Under the pieces are notes generated by a model, which saw only the letters and a program-made list of their open reading frames with translations, was not told the DNA's origin and made no database searches. 64,000 nucleotides of DNA from Cyanophora paradoxa (Eukaryota; Glaucocystophyceae; Cyanophorales; Cyanophoraceae), in assembly GCA_004431415.1 (NCBI GenBank), contig QPMI01000561.1:25075-89074 (forward strand). Direction: 5' to 3'. The position numbers and the translations under genes were made by a program. Shown piece after piece: positions 23,468 through 36,011 of the stretch. Each line of letters begins with the position of its first letter. Position 1 is the first letter of the stretch.

Positions 23468-23750
23468 ATGGGGATACCCCCTACGAGCAGCAAAAAGACC
23501 GTAGATTTGTGTTAAAATCGATCTAAATCGAGTAAATTTGCACATCTTACACATGAAGACGTGCTTTTAGGCCTCTGAAAGGGGTGAGAGCCACTGAGAG
23601 GACGCCTGAACGGGCCTCCGGTGGTCATGATGTCTATCTGGGATGGCACTTTTACTGCCCAAACAAGCCCCATTCCTTCCCAAACACACAGAAAAAGACT
23701 GAAGACAATCTATCTCGCAGATTGAGACGAGTTTTCTGTGGTTTCTGGCC

Positions 23751-23813
23751 GACTTACGGCCGACTTACGGCGGACTTACGACTTACACTTACACTTACAC
23801 TTACACTTACGGC
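23751..23813. repeat. CTTAC array 2 with (ACTTAC)n
   Basis: CGACTTACGG repeats pass into a short perfect tandem of the hexamer acttac (four to five units), then CGGCGGG. Same motif family as the array at 23367. Confidence 0.7.
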
Positions 23814-25118
23814 GGGTTTTGGGCCGGGTCGCATCCGATATACCGTATCGATATCGATCCGGCGCGAGGACCGTGACCCGGCCCGCCGGCGGCGGCGCCC
23901 GGCCCGGCGCGCGCAGACTCCCGCAGAGTCGCCGCAGACGTCGACCCACTGGGCCACGGCCACGCCTGGCCATGGCACATGATGGCAGTGACGGACCACG
24001 CGCGCATCATCGCGGCGCATGCCGCAGACTGCCCGCAGTGCGCACGGTCCGGTGCCACGCGGTGCGCATCCGATGATCCGCATGCGCAGCTGTACTAGTA
24101 AGCTTAAGCCGTGAAGGTCCGACGGTCTGTACAGACTGTACTACCGTAGTACGGTACGCATGCGCAGTGTACGGTCTAGCCGCTGATCATGAGCGAACGC
24201 CGGTATATATACGTAGCCTGCTGCCTGCCTCGCGGCCCTCGCGTGGCGACCGTCACTGAAGTCACTCATCAGTGACTGCGGCGTCGGACTCCCAATCCCT
24301 CCGGAGTCCTGGAGTCCTTCTATATCTGTGCGTCGATCACGGCGGCGTCTAGTGCGCAGCTACTGAGCCGCGACGTCGACTCCCGGGAGTCCCGGCACGA
24401 ATCCCGGGCGGCGGGGAAATCCGGTGAGCCGCCGCGCGGCCAGCTGCAGCTGCATCGATATTCGGAGGCCAACTCTCAGGCAGGAGTCTCAGCCCAACCG
24501 TACGCGTGAGCTGCAACCTCTGCAAGGGCGCCGCGCGCGCTCCCCGCGCCGCGGCCGGCACACGTGCACGGGCCGCGGCCGGCAGGCCAGCTCCCGCCGG
24601 CGGCCGCGTCCAGGCGTGTCGGCGTTAGCTCGTGCTCATCAGCTAAGCTGCAACAGCCGCTGAGGCTGCAAGGTCCTGCAAAGTCAACGCCGACCGGTAC
24701 CGCGGGGCGCGGGCGACCTGCGGCGCCATGTCCACGATCATCGGATCAGCTTCTCGAGCTCTGTTCCGCTGGCTTAAGCTTTAGCCATCGGGCCGACCCG
24801 CGGCCTGTGCACGCACGCGCTTCTGACCAACCTGCGCACATGCATAGCCTAGCTGGCAGCTGTACGTGTGCTGCGAAGAATTCGAACGTTTGAGATCATC
24901 TACATGATCATGACTTCGCGTCTGGCCGGCGCTTCGAGCTTGACGGTGTGTACACGTACTTGTAATTGTGCATGTACAGCAAACTTAACAATCGTGTGTA
25001 CGCGCTTCAAAACCTGATCGCGATGGTGCTTACGCAGAGCTCGTCCAAAGATCCGAACACCTCGTTACATTCATCCCTTCGATATTGGCGTCTGGATCGA
25101 ACCAAGAAGCAGGCTCGC

Positions 25119-25482
25119 ATGCCCGACCATGATCGCGAAATCCACCTTTCAATCTTTATTTTCTTCTTTCTGGCACTCCCAATAGGTGCGCCGGCAGCAG
25201 CTCTAAGCTGACCATCCGATGATCACACCGCCGACAAATAGTTAACACAATCCTGCAGCTGCACTGTCATTGGAGCAGGAATACGCGCCCCCGGCAACGC
25301 TGCCGGGGCACACAGGGCGGGTGCTCTCCTTGGCGCTCGACGGCACAGGACGCCTGCTGGCCTCGGCAGGGGACGACGGCACCGTGCGACTCTGGAGCAT
25401 CAATGCGACGGGCGGCACACTCTTGCGCTCACTCAGCAGTGGCGTGCACGTGAGGGACTCCGTGTACTCCGTGTACTCCGTG
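25119..25482 (+). CDS. WD40/REJ-like surface protein, 5' part
   Basis: Exon 1 (25119-25185) encodes a signal peptide: short polar start, then IHLSIFIFFFLALPI. A GTGCGC donor leads to a 73-base intron ending TCCTGCAG. Exon 2 (from 25259) continues AALSLEQEYAPPATLPGHTG and encodes WD40 repeat sequence: GHTGRVLSLALDGTGRLLAS and AGDDGTVRLWSI. The frame is then interrupted after RDSVYSV by the retrotransposon and resumes at 37060 with CFNHNASAVLAAGPDS. The product is predicted to be secreted or membrane-anchored, so the propeller would be extracellular. With the insertion present this exon cannot be translated through unless the element is removed, so this copy is probably a broken allele. Confidence 0.7.
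25466..25482 (+). repeat. Target-site duplication, left copy
   Basis: The 17-base word ACTCCGTGTACTCCGTG ends at the left junction of the retrotransposon and recurs exactly at 37043-37059. The left side carries an additional overlapping 9-base unit (tactccgtg), because the site itself is a short tandem. Confidence 0.85.
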
Positions 25483-25880
25483 AGGAAAAAAACAGGAAGG
25501 CGCCTGCCAACCCGCCTCACCCGCAGCGTAGCGCTGCGCGCACGCCAGTAAGTGAGAGAGTAGAGGTCGAAACAGCCAGGGTAGCGTCCGTAGCGATGTC
25601 TACCAAGGTATGCCGACCACTCTCTCCAAACCGCCCAGCCCCAGTACCTGCGCCACCCGGGAGTCCCTGGGTGATGTAACTGCAAGCAGTTACCGCGTGG
25701 GCCTCGCGTCCCGCACTCCCTGGACCGCCCTCTCGATCGTGAAATCTTTCCCCCGCATGACCTCAACCGGCCCCAAGACCGGCTCCCCGCGTTCGCCTCC
25801 CCCGACTTGACGCCCCCGAAAATACTAGACCCACAGCTTCCATAGAGTCGCGGCAAGCCGCGAAAGCTGGGTCGGCCGCC

Positions 25881-28426
25881 GTGCACACCTCCAGAACGCG
25901 CGCCGAGGCAGCACGCCCGCCAAAGTCTGACACGCCTCCCGGTCCGCAGAAGTCAGAGAAGGCCAAAGACCCGCGCCGGCATACCGAAGACGCGGATGGC
26001 GCCCCTAGCCGGGCTCAGAAGTCCCCGGCTCTGGCCGAGTCCCTCCAGAACCTGAACCTCGCCTCGGCCCCGAAGATCGTCCAGAACCTCCTCGCCGAAA
26101 TCCGGTCGAAGTTCCCCACTCCAGACGGCTCGCCGGCGGACCTGGACCAGATTCACTCGGCCTATGCACCTCCCGTCTGGTGACTGCCTCTCAATCCTGC
26201 GGCACGCAACCTGACCGAGTTCGCGACTCACACGGGCGCCCGCAGTACTGCCAGCAACTGCCGGCAGGAGCGCTAAAGCCGATCCCGCTCGATGACCCGT
26301 ACTGGGATTCGCCGGAGAACGCCCTGCGCTCAATCGTAGCGAACTGGATCTTCCACGCGGAAGGCACCATCCGGCGGCATGAAGAATATGAAAACGCCCG
26401 GCTCGCTGAGGCGGCGGCCCGCAACCAGCAGCACGCGCAACAACAGCAGCAGCAGCAGCTGCAGCAGCAGCTGCAGCAGCAGCAGCAGCAGCAGCAACAG
26501 CTCAATCAGAACGCGGACCCGGCCGCGAGGAACGCCGCCGCGCCCTCGAAGCCGCCGCCCTCGCCGCCGAAAACGATCTGACAGATGAGGAGCTCGGTGC
26601 CGCCCGGCGCCTCCAGTTCCGCGCCGAAATCGATGCGGAACAGCTACTTCAGATCGCCGATTCCCCGGTGGACGCCAACTCGCCGGAAGGTCGGGCGGAA
26701 GCTGAAAAGCTTCTCAATGCCGCGCTCGGAGACCTCGCCCTGCTGCGAGAGGCGCCCGCTGACTACCGCTCGATCGGCCGCACCGGCGAACGGCTCATGC
26801 TCCGCGTCGGCTTCACGTCGCGCGAGGCTCAGCGGGCGTTCTGCAGTGCCAAGCTCCCATGCGTGCGCCTGGGCTGCGCGCCACCCGGGACGGCCGCTGA
26901 TTCGCCCCGCCAGTTTCTCTTGGATGCGGCCACGGAGACATACCTCGCTCGTCGGCCTTTCTACAAAGAAGAGCGTATGGACGACGAAGACGTCAAAAAC
27001 CGAACCTTCCAGGCCCTTGACATACCCCTAGACGCGCGCACGAACGAAATCATAGACGGGCTCGAAGAGCTCATGAAAGAGGCGAGCCTCGCCTGCCATC
27101 GCGTCGGCGGACGGCTGATCCTCGCCCCGCCGCGCCAGATCCTGGGAGACAGCGCCGCGGAAGTCTACGACGAACACCCAACGCTGCTCGGAGACCTCAA
27201 GATCGACTACGTGCAGAAGAAACAACGCATCGCGGATAACAACGCCAAACGTGTACGCAGTTGCCTGCCGCGGCTAGCGCGCTGGGCCCCTCCCGCGCCC
27301 CACTTCACGAGCCCGGCAGGCCGTGTTCACAGTCCCGCCGGCCCCCAAGCTCATTGCGGCCCTCCCGCGCCTCCACTCTTGGGTAAAGCTGCGGACCCTT
27401 GTCCGCATCCGACCGGGCCGCGATCTCCCCCGGAGATGACGCCAGCGAACGCGCTGACGCTAGCGGGGGTGCCGCCCGAAGCCAAGATCAGCGGACTTGC
27501 CAAGCTCCTGGCCTCGCTCGAAGTGGACCGTGTGGTCTGGTACAGCAAGGCGATCCCGAGACCGGGGCAGGCCGCACAGTCGGGACCGCGGACGTGCAGC
27601 GCTGGCAGGAGTCCCACTCCGCCTTCGACCCCGACCCCCTGCTCGCCTGGACGGCCTTCAGCCGCGTGCCGTTTGTCCACCTCGTCTTCCGGACGGCCGA
27701 CGCGCTTGCCGCAACCAAGCAGATCTATCTCGGCCCGGCGGCGGACCCGATGCACGACGACGAGGACGACATCCCGCCCAGCGAGGCGTACCCGCCCGCC
27801 ACGGCCGCAAGTTCGCGGGTCGCTATATAGTCGTCCCCTTCGAGGTTCCCCCTCGCCCGCCCGGCCCGCCCTCCCTGGCGCGCCTAAGGGTCTGCAGCGC
27901 TACATGTGCCCTGACTGCGCGGCCCGGAGGCCCTGGACACGCTCGCTGGCCTTCTCAAGGAAGGGCGGGCGCTGGATGACGTGTCCCATTCGCCGCCGGA
28001 GCGGGACGGCGACCGCAAGTGCAAGCCCGCCACGACGAACGCCGCAAGGCCATCGCGGATGCCCGCGAAGCCGACCGCCGCCAGCGCGAAGAGCAGCGCC
28101 GGCAGGCCCAGTCCGGCGCCACCAAGCAGCGCCTGGAGGAGAGGCAGCGCCGAGCGGAGGCGCAGCGGGAGCAGGCGGCCGAGGCGGCGGCGACCTCTCA
28201 GGAGGTTCTCGCCGCGATGGGGGAGGCTCCGGCGCTCGGCCCAACACCTACATGGAGGCGGCCGCCAGGGGGCGCGGCGCGAGCCGCGGGACGAGCCGCG
28301 GGCTGGGCCGCGGAGCCGGCCGGGGAGCGGGGCGCGGCGCCAGTCTGGGCGGCGGTGGGCGAACCGGGGCGGGGCGCAGACGGGCCCACCCCATGCCGGG
28401 CGCCCGCAGTCGACGGGCCCGTCTAA
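25881..28426 (+). CDS. LINE ORF1-like region, several frames
   Basis: Consecutive plus-strand frames carry a Pro/Ser/Lys-rich start, KIVQNLLAEIRSKFP, a Gln-rich tract, then a longer segment with LMLRVGFTSREAQRAFCSAK, IPLDARTNEIIDGLEELMKE and GRLILAPPRQILG, and a basic RGASRGTSRGLGRG-type tail near 28,280-28,340. The Arg/Gly-rich tail suits RNA binding, as expected of ORF1, but no canonical zinc knuckle is clear. The pieces are joined only by inference and several frame changes are needed. The element is intron-free as far as can be seen. Confidence 0.45.
26429..26503 (+). repeat. CAG/CAA repeat (polyglutamine)
   Basis: A run of mostly CAG with CAA and CTG codons encodes a Gln-rich tract within LINE ORF1. 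It is a length-variable microsatellite. Confidence 0.9.
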
Positions 28427-28823
28427 GCGCCCGCGAAACGCCTAGACTAGAGCTTCTCTTTCGTCAGCTAGTTCGACTGCAGCTGTGCGCATGTGTTGCA
28501 GTAGTACGTGAACGGAGGTGGCAGAACTACGCCCCGCCCGAGTACTGGTATCAGAGAGTCGGCGCGCGAAGACGGTGGCGGCTGTGCCTGCGCCACCCGC
28601 ACTCGCAAGCCGACGCCGGCGCCGCGCCACGCGTGAGCCCAGCGCTAGCTTGGCTGACCCGGGCCGGCTAGCCCCGGATCCGGAGTCCGGACTCCGGAGG
28701 CGTTGCCGGTCGGCTGCCGCGCAATTAACAATCCTTATGACTAGGATCCGGACCATGCATATACACATGTACACGAGTCCCGGAGAATGGACCACACGTA
28801 CCCCCACCAGAATCCACCCCGCC

Positions 28824-29270
28824 ATGGCGACGCCGGAGCCGGCGCCCCGCCCGACCCTCGCGCAACTCATGGCGACCGGCGAATACAATGACGTTACATA
28901 CGAAGTAGCCGTCGACGACCCGGCCATCCGCGTCTTGCAAAGCGTCCTCGGCCTACACCACGCACTCTTCCACCCTAGTCACGGGTTGCTAGTGCTGCCG
29001 GGTACTTTCGAAACCATAGAAGCGGTCAGCTCAAACTGCCGCGGCCACGAGCTCTGGATCAAAGCTCGGACCTCGCTCCTTGGACGAAAGGCGGGCCGCG
29101 CCGCCGCGGACGCATTGGCATTCAATGGTCGGGCCTCGTGGGCCACCTGGACGCCCGGTGCGGAGGTGCACCGCCAGGGAACAGCCCCTCATCCCGTGCC
29201 CTTGCCGCCCGCACCCTCACTGCCTCGCACCGTCGCAGACACACCAGTACCGGCTGGAAGAGACCCGTGA
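28824..29270 (+). CDS. LINE middle ORF, unknown
   Basis: ATG at 28824 opens a frame of about 148 codons between the ORF1-like region and ORF2, starting MATPEPAPRPTLAQLM and including VTYEVAVDDPAIRVLQS and SSNCRGHELWIKARTSL. No domain was recognised. It may be an extra ORF of this element or the displaced end of ORF1. Confidence 0.35.
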   Translation: MATPEPAPRPTLAQLMATGEYNDVTYEVAVDDPAIRVLQSVLGLHHALFHPSHGLLVLPGTFETIEAVSSNCRGHELWIKARTSLLGRKAGRAAADALAFNGRASWATWTPGAEVHRQGTAPHPVPLPPAPSLPRTVADTPVPAGRDP

Positions 29271-29460
29271 CTGCGCAACGCTGGGCAGTAAGCTGCGCGC
29301 CCTGCGCCCCAGACGCCGCGGAGGCGTCGACGGCGCCCCCTGAAAGACACGCAGGCCGCCACCCGTCCCCCACGCCGGCTCCAGAAAGGAGGCAGGACCG
29401 CCCGACATGCCCCCGCACACACTTGCTATCGGTAGATCTCCACCCCCTGGCTATCCCGCC

Positions 29461-32400
29461 ATGAGTGTGACAACAGCGGAACCACCAATAACACTACGTG
29501 ATATCTTCCCACCTGCCCACTACGCCCGAGACAGCCCGCTTGTGGGCCCGTCACCCTCGCTTATGCGCAACAAGCCCGCGGGGCACCTAAGGGTGGTAAC
29601 ATTTAACGTGCGGGGCACGTCCGAGGGCCGGCTCCAGCAGGCCGAAGACTTCGCCGTGAAGTGGGGGGTCGACGTGATGGCTCTCCAAGAGCTCTCAGTC
29701 ACGCGCGCTGAACTGCACTCGGCGCTCTTCACCCCGGCAGCGGAACCCGGCAAGCCCCCCACGAGCTCGATCACGCGAGGCCGCCTAATCCACTCAATTA
29801 AGAAAACAAACCGAAAGGAAACGGAGCGGCGCTATGGTGGCGGCGCCCTGGGCGCGGCACATTGCGCGTCACTATAGCTACCCGGGCCGGCTTGCCGGCT
29901 GTGAAATGCGCTTCAAGGGAAACCGCCAGCTCTTCGTAGTGAGCGTCTACATGCCGGCCACCCAACGGAAGCCTGAGCACAAGACCGATCAGGCGGCGCT
30001 CATCGAATGCATCGAGCGCATCTACGCGGACTTCCGATCGCGCTCGTCCGCGCACCTCATCCTTCTCGGCGACTGGAACTCCGTGAAGACGCCGGCCACG
30101 TCCGCATCCGCGCGGACGATTCGTCCAGTCCTGGACGCCTGAACGCGAGTGGTGGGGAAAGCTGTCCGGCACCTGGGCGCTAGTTGACGCGGCGTCACAG
30201 AAAGGCCACGAACACGAAGTTACCTTCATCAGGCGCGGCCCGAACCCGCACGGCGCCGAAGAGGAGGCGGGGACGACGACGCCGACGACTCGGATTCGGA
30301 ACAGGACCAGCAAATGGACGGGCCCGCCGTCGCCGAAGACGCCGCGGCCCTCTCGGCAGGACGTATCGATGCGGTGTTACACTCTGCAGGTCTCGCGCCA
30401 GCGCTCCTGGCGGTGCACCCGCTGCCGCCAGAGGTGGCGCTACCGCACCCCTCTGACCACTTCCGGTCATGGCCGACTACGATCTGCTCAAAGCCGAACT
30501 CGTCAGGCCGCCCGAGGGCGAGGCCCGCCCGGCGCACCCGCCGCCGCTCTTCGCACCGCACTTGCTGGAGAAGGAGAAGCTGCCGGCCTTCCGAAAGGCT
30601 GTAGAAGACCGTCTGCAAGCTCTGGAAAACGATCTTGAGAAAGCGCTGGGCGCGGCGGGCACGGAACATGAGCGCAGGGACCGGGTCAGCTCTCTCTACC
30701 GACAGGCCACGGAGGCGGTGCTGGCGCTCGCTAAGGAACACAAATGCTTGAAAGCCCGAGGATCGCGCCCGCCCACTCGCAGAACGGTGCCGTGGCAGCT
30801 GGTCATGTCCAAGAAAGTGGAGCGCCTGATCGCTGGATGGTCTGTTGAAGCGCCCGGAGGTTTGCCGTCGGCCCCGCTGGTCGCCCGGATCGAGAAACTG
30901 GAGGCTCTCATCAAAGGGCTCGTCCCCGGACCCGAACCCATGCCCCGCCGCCCGTACGCGACGCTGACGACGAGGCGCCGTTCCCGGGGCGCTACGTAGC
31001 GTGGCGGCTATACTTCCGGTCGCTGAACGCGTGGCGCAACCGCGTCCGCCGGCGCCACCAACACGAGACGCGCGCAGAAAAGCAGCGACAGATCCAGGAA
31101 TTCGTTACTGCGCGCCAGGCCCGGTTTGCAGACCCGCGCAAACTGCGCAGCTATCTAGACTCCATTCTGGAGCGGTCCAGGGGGGAGCCGATCATGCACG
31201 TCACCCGCCTCGCGCGCGAAGGCAACTTCTATGAAATTTACACGGCACCCGAGGAGGTGAAGGCAGTGATGGCGGAGCACTGGCGTCAGTGGTGTGCGAA
31301 GAGAAACCCCCTGGTAGGGGGCACAGCGGACTCAATACCCGACTCCCAGCTAGCTTTCCTGCCCCTGACTTCTGGCGCGCGCTCTACCGCCCCCTCGGGA
31401 CGCACGTGTGACCGCGGAAGCCTTCGCGGGTGTCATGACTGAACCTACGTACGAAGAACTAGGGGCACACGTGCGCTCGCTCACGGACGGAGCGGGAGGG
31501 CCCTCCAACTGCACGAACGCGATCCTGAAGACGCTCTGGAACCTCGACCTGCCGGACGCCATGGATCCAGAGGCGTACCCCCCCCGCGGTCGTCGGCTCC
31601 TGATGGCCATCGTCTGCGAGGCCCTCCGCCTGCGCGACCTGCCCGCCGAGATGTGTGAGAGCAATATCTTCGGGATCCCCAAGAACGGGAGCTGGGACGG
31701 AGACATTGAAGGGAACCTCCGCCCGATCACGCTGCAGGAAGTTGGCCTCAAGCTAACGACGGGCCTCGTCACGAAACGGCTAGCCGAGGCCATCGAGAAG
31801 CACGGAATCCTTAAGGGGGTAAATTATGGCTTCAGGAAAGCTAAGGCGACAGACGATGCCCTTCACCTAATGGTCGCTATTCTAGAGGACGCTAAGGAGC
31901 ACCGCAAGCCCATCTACCTCTTGCTACAGGATATCAGGCGGGCGTACGATTCAGTTTCCTGGGCCAGCATGGAGCTCTCCCTCCGACGCATTGGGGCCCC
32001 GAGACGTACATCGACCTGCACCGCAACATATTCGAACGACGCCGGGCGCGAGCTATCACGGGCCACGGACTGTCAGACGTGTTTGAACTCGAATGTGGGC
32101 TCCCGCAGGGCGGCATCGAATCCCCGCTCCACTGGCTCATCTTCTACGATGCCTTGCTCTGCGCTCAACAAGAATTGGACAGGCTCGAGCAGGAAAAGGG
32201 GGCGCGGGGTCGCGTACGTCATGGGCGTGGGCGAAGACGACGCGGACTTCGCCCCCGCACGGGTGACCGGGAGCGCCTACGCGGACGACACGCAGTGGAT
32301 GAGCGGATCGGCCGAAGGGATCCAGATGCTCGCGGACGTGGCGTCTGAATTCTTCCGCCTGCACGACATCGCAGTCAACGCGCGGAAAACAGAGTTTGCG

Positions 32401-35400
32401 TACAACAACGTCTCACCGGAGCCTGAACCCCCGCTACTCGGCAACCCCGCGTCCCGGTCGGCAAGAAGCTGAAACCGGGCGAGCATTTCAAGCTGCTCGG
32501 CGTCTATCTGACCGCGAACCTGTCGTGAAGGAGCAGATCAGACAGATGGAAGCGCAGGCTCGCGAGACGGTGGCGGTCATAGCTCGTAAGCAGCTGACCG
32601 CGCAAGAGGCCTGCTACGTTGTCGAGGCCGTCGTGCAGGCGCGGATCGCCTACGGGCTCAAAGTGACGCCGCTCACAGAGAAGCAGTGCGATCGCCTAGA
32701 TGCCATCTGGATGCGCGTGGTTAAGCACCATGGGGCCTGGCGGCATCGACTTCCAACTACGCGCTCTGGAGCCACGGCACGTACAGCCTGCCGCGCACAG
32801 CGCACCTGATGGCCAAGAACCAAATCACGGATCTGCTCGTGCGGCTCTGTGGAGAACCGGAAGAGCTGCTATCCCAGGTGATGTTGCACCGCATCCGAGA
32901 CCTCCAGCGAAAGCTAGGCGTCCCGCTGCTGCCGACCGAGTTCCTGAACGCCCCAGTGTCACGCCAGCTTGCTCGATCGAACGCAATCGCCGCAGTGATG
33001 CCGCTCCTGCAGCGCCGGCTCTACCGGATCCAGTCCAACCACGCCCGCTTCCTGTTTACGCCGTACCCCCCGCAGCCACTTGGCCCGACCCCGCGGAACT
33101 GCGCCGGGAATTCGTGCTTGCCTCACACATTCCCCGGAAGTGTTCAGCACGGCCGCGCCCGCCCTCCACCGCGCACGGCTCTACTGGATGTCCGACGTCA
33201 CGGCGCGCGATGGGGAACGCCTCTGCACCTGGCGAGACCTGCACCTCCGCGCCCCTGCGGCACGCTCCCTTGGGCAGCGCCCGCCTGGTGGAAGGCGGTG
33301 GCCAAGGCCCTCACGATCGACGAGCGCGGTTCGGGCGCCCTCCGATACCCCATGCGGCAACCGCCCGGTACCCTTCCTCGGCCATGGTACAGCTTCCGGG
33401 CGGGGCAAGGAAGTTAATTCACCAACCGGGAGACTTCGTCTGCTACTACGACCTCGCAACGATTCACGAGACGGATGCGGTACCGGAAATCGGCCGGGTC
33501 CGCTCCGCCGAGGCTGAGGCCGGCAGCCTAGTAGCGACGGAGTGCCGGCTGGAGCACTGGGTCCCCGTCCCAGAAGAGGCCGACGACGAGGCCGACGGAG
33601 CCTACTGCCGCTGCGATGGCCACTGTCAGCTCGGACCCCGCGAAGGGCCGCCCGCCCCAGCTGCGCGCCGCTTTAATATCGTACCGGGAGAGGGCCGCCG
33701 CCACTGGCACGACGACCACGTCTGCCCTCAAGGCGCCGGCGCGGCCTGCCGGGCGACGAGCACCTGCGATGACGAGGGCAAGTACGGGACGGCGGTGGGA
33801 GGATGGGTAGAGCACGCGTCCGCACTCTGCACGATCCCCGGCACGGTGGAGCTAGTAGAAGTGTCGGGCGCCCCCGTGGAAGAATGCGAGGGGCAGGTAC
33901 AGACGCGCTCGGGGCGCGCCAGTCGCCAGGTCCTGCGCCAAGCCCGTCTTGAATACTTCAAGCCCTCCAGGCAGGCGGCCGCGACCATCACTGCGCACCG
34001 ATGGCGGATGCTGCTGCAGGCAAAGCAGGAGGGCGATGAGCGGGTCAACTGGCACCTCCTCTCCGAGCCCGACGCCGCTCACCTCGCCACGCTCGAGGCG
34101 AACCCGCCCGACTTGCCCCCCTGCCGCAAGATGAAGCGCCCCCGGTCAGCTCCAACAAGGAGGCGCGCGAGCTATATTACTATCAGGCCGACCCGTACAG
34201 TTGGGTTGCATACCTGGAGACCTGGAAGGGCCTCGAAGCCCGCTACCGCAAAGAGCACCTGGAGGCCGAGGCGGCGCCTGGCGGCTCATACGTGGCCGAC
34301 GCCCCAGCGTACGCCTGGACGGACGGGAGCCTGAAAGAGGGCCAGACGGTTAACGCTCGCGCGGGCTACGCAGTACACTGGCCGGAAACGGACCTCAGAA
34401 CTGGCGCAAGCCTGCACCCGCCGGGTATCCTCACGGACTTCTTTGCCCGGCTCCGGGGCCTGCAGGAGATCAACAAGGCGGAACTCCAGGCGGCGCTTAT
34501 GGCTGACCTGCTCTCGCCTTTCGGAGCGGTTCTACACGTCGACAACATGAACGCGATCCGCTGGTACTCCGATTTCGTCCAGCACGCGAGCTGCCGCAGC
34601 CCGCGGGAATACATCCGGCACGCCTGCTCCGCGGAACTGTACGCATGGAGCAAGCTCAGGACAATGCTAGAGGAGCGCGGGCGGCCGCTCAAACTCGTCA
34701 AAGTCAAAGCGCACGCAAAGGGCGACGCCCGCGACCCCCACAACGACGTCGCGGACGCCGGAGCGAACGTGGCGGCCGACCTGGAGCTGGCGGACGAACA
34801 CCGGCATGAGCCTCTCTTTCTGCCGCCGGCCTTCAGCATGCCTGCGGTGCTCACCATCAGCGACCCGACGGGCGCACACGACGGGTGGAAGGGACCCCAA
34901 GGCACACATGGACGCACTTCACGAACACCAGACGCACTTTGCCTGGACCCAACAACCGCTGGCTGGCGCGCTCCTGCGCCGAGGCGCCGACGGCGCAGAC
35001 ATAGCAGGGCTATATGCGGAAACGAGCGTAGGTTCCCGATTCCAAGGCGCCAATGGAGCCCGCAACGCGCTATTCAAGTTTCGGACGCAGCTGCTCTGTA
35101 GCTCGCTACCAGCGAACGAAGTCCGGGTACGTGACCAGAAGGAACTCTACGCCGCCTGCAACCCTGGGGGACGCTGTGCGGGCTGCGCCACCAGAACGCC
35201 GCTCCCTCGTGCAGAGACTAGCGGCCCGACAGCCTCACAGAACAGCCAGACTGCAACAGAGGCCTCGCATGCTCAACCAGCAGCGGGCGCCAGCCGCCCG
35301 ATCCGGGCACCGACGGCTCTCACCGCAGGCCCGACTGAAACTTTCCCGCACGTCTTCCTGTGCCCGGGTCCGCATGCGGTCGCGCACCGCGCGGAGACTG

Positions 35401-36011
35401 CTCGCGAACTGAACCGACTTCTGCTCTGCGCATACAGAGAGGCCCACGGCCTCACAGCGCCGCCAGCAGGAGCCCTCCTTGCTCCCGACCTGGTCCCAAT
35501 CTTCCTCCGCGTCGCGGACGACGACACCGAGGCGCGCAGCTACGATGGTAGGCCGTACGCGTATCCGCGCCTCTGGGTGCTCCAGGGCCTTGCTCCGCAG
35601 AGTCTAGAAAGCGCCCTCACACGCTGCCTGAACCTTGCACCCCGGTACGCGGCACGCGCAGCTAAACGCGTTCGGCAAACGCTTCTGGAACGGGCCCGAC
35701 GCCTCTGGTCACGTCGCTGCGAAATCAACGCGGAGTGGGAACGCGACTGCCGCGTCTCCCAGGCCTCAAAGAAGCGACCGCGCCCGCCCCGCACGGGCGC
35801 CCGCGCCCGAGAGCGGGCCCGCGGCCCCCGGACCTGTAAGGAAGTCTGCGCCGCCTGCGACGGGCCGATTCGCCTTCACAATCTACTCAACGCCGCTCGG
35901 AACGCAGACTGCCCACCGGAGTACGCGGGCTGGAAGGCGGCGCTCCGTGCCCAAGAGCTCTACGATTGCGTCAAGGTACGCCCTTGGGAGTCACATCCTA
36001 GCCCGCTCTAA
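29461..36011 (+). CDS. LINE ORF2: endonuclease, reverse transcriptase, RNase H; frame-broken
   Basis: ATG at 29461 begins MSVTTAEPPITLRDIFPP. The endonuclease domain (29,590-30,460) shows TFNVRG, VMALQELS, VVSVYMPA, LILLGDWNS and an SDH-type end near 30,450. The reverse transcriptase (31,400-32,470) shows LRPITLQEVGLKL, LLQDIRRAYDSVSW, LPQGGIESP and SAYADDTQW. A Cys/His-poor connector follows, then RNase H (34,292-34,800): AWTDGSLKEG, INKAELQAALM, VLHVDNMNAIRW and HNDVADAGANVAAD, supplying the D-E-D-D carboxylates. The C-terminal part has CxxC pairs (CAACDGPI; CAGCATR). Frame changes near 29,850, 31,000, 32,000 and 32,480, among others, break the ORF. At 31993-31996 one missing G explains the shift. 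Function: target-primed reverse transcription of its own RNA. Confidence 0.85.

Larger units (their letters stand above)
20300..25118. other. Gene-free repeat mosaic
   Basis: About 4.8 kb without any reading frame that I can support. Composition changes abruptly several times. GC-rich edges enclose AT-rich islands (20,470-20,650; 21,220-22,140; 22,860-23,600). Several short-motif arrays are listed separately. It may be a graveyard of non-coding mobile elements or an unannotated satellite-like region. The promoter of the gene starting at 25119 should lie at its right end. Confidence 0.5.

Noticed and set aside
23367-23813. CRISPR-like or telomere array
   Set aside because: CTTAC/GTAAG words have no regular spacer length and do not match a telomere repeat unit.
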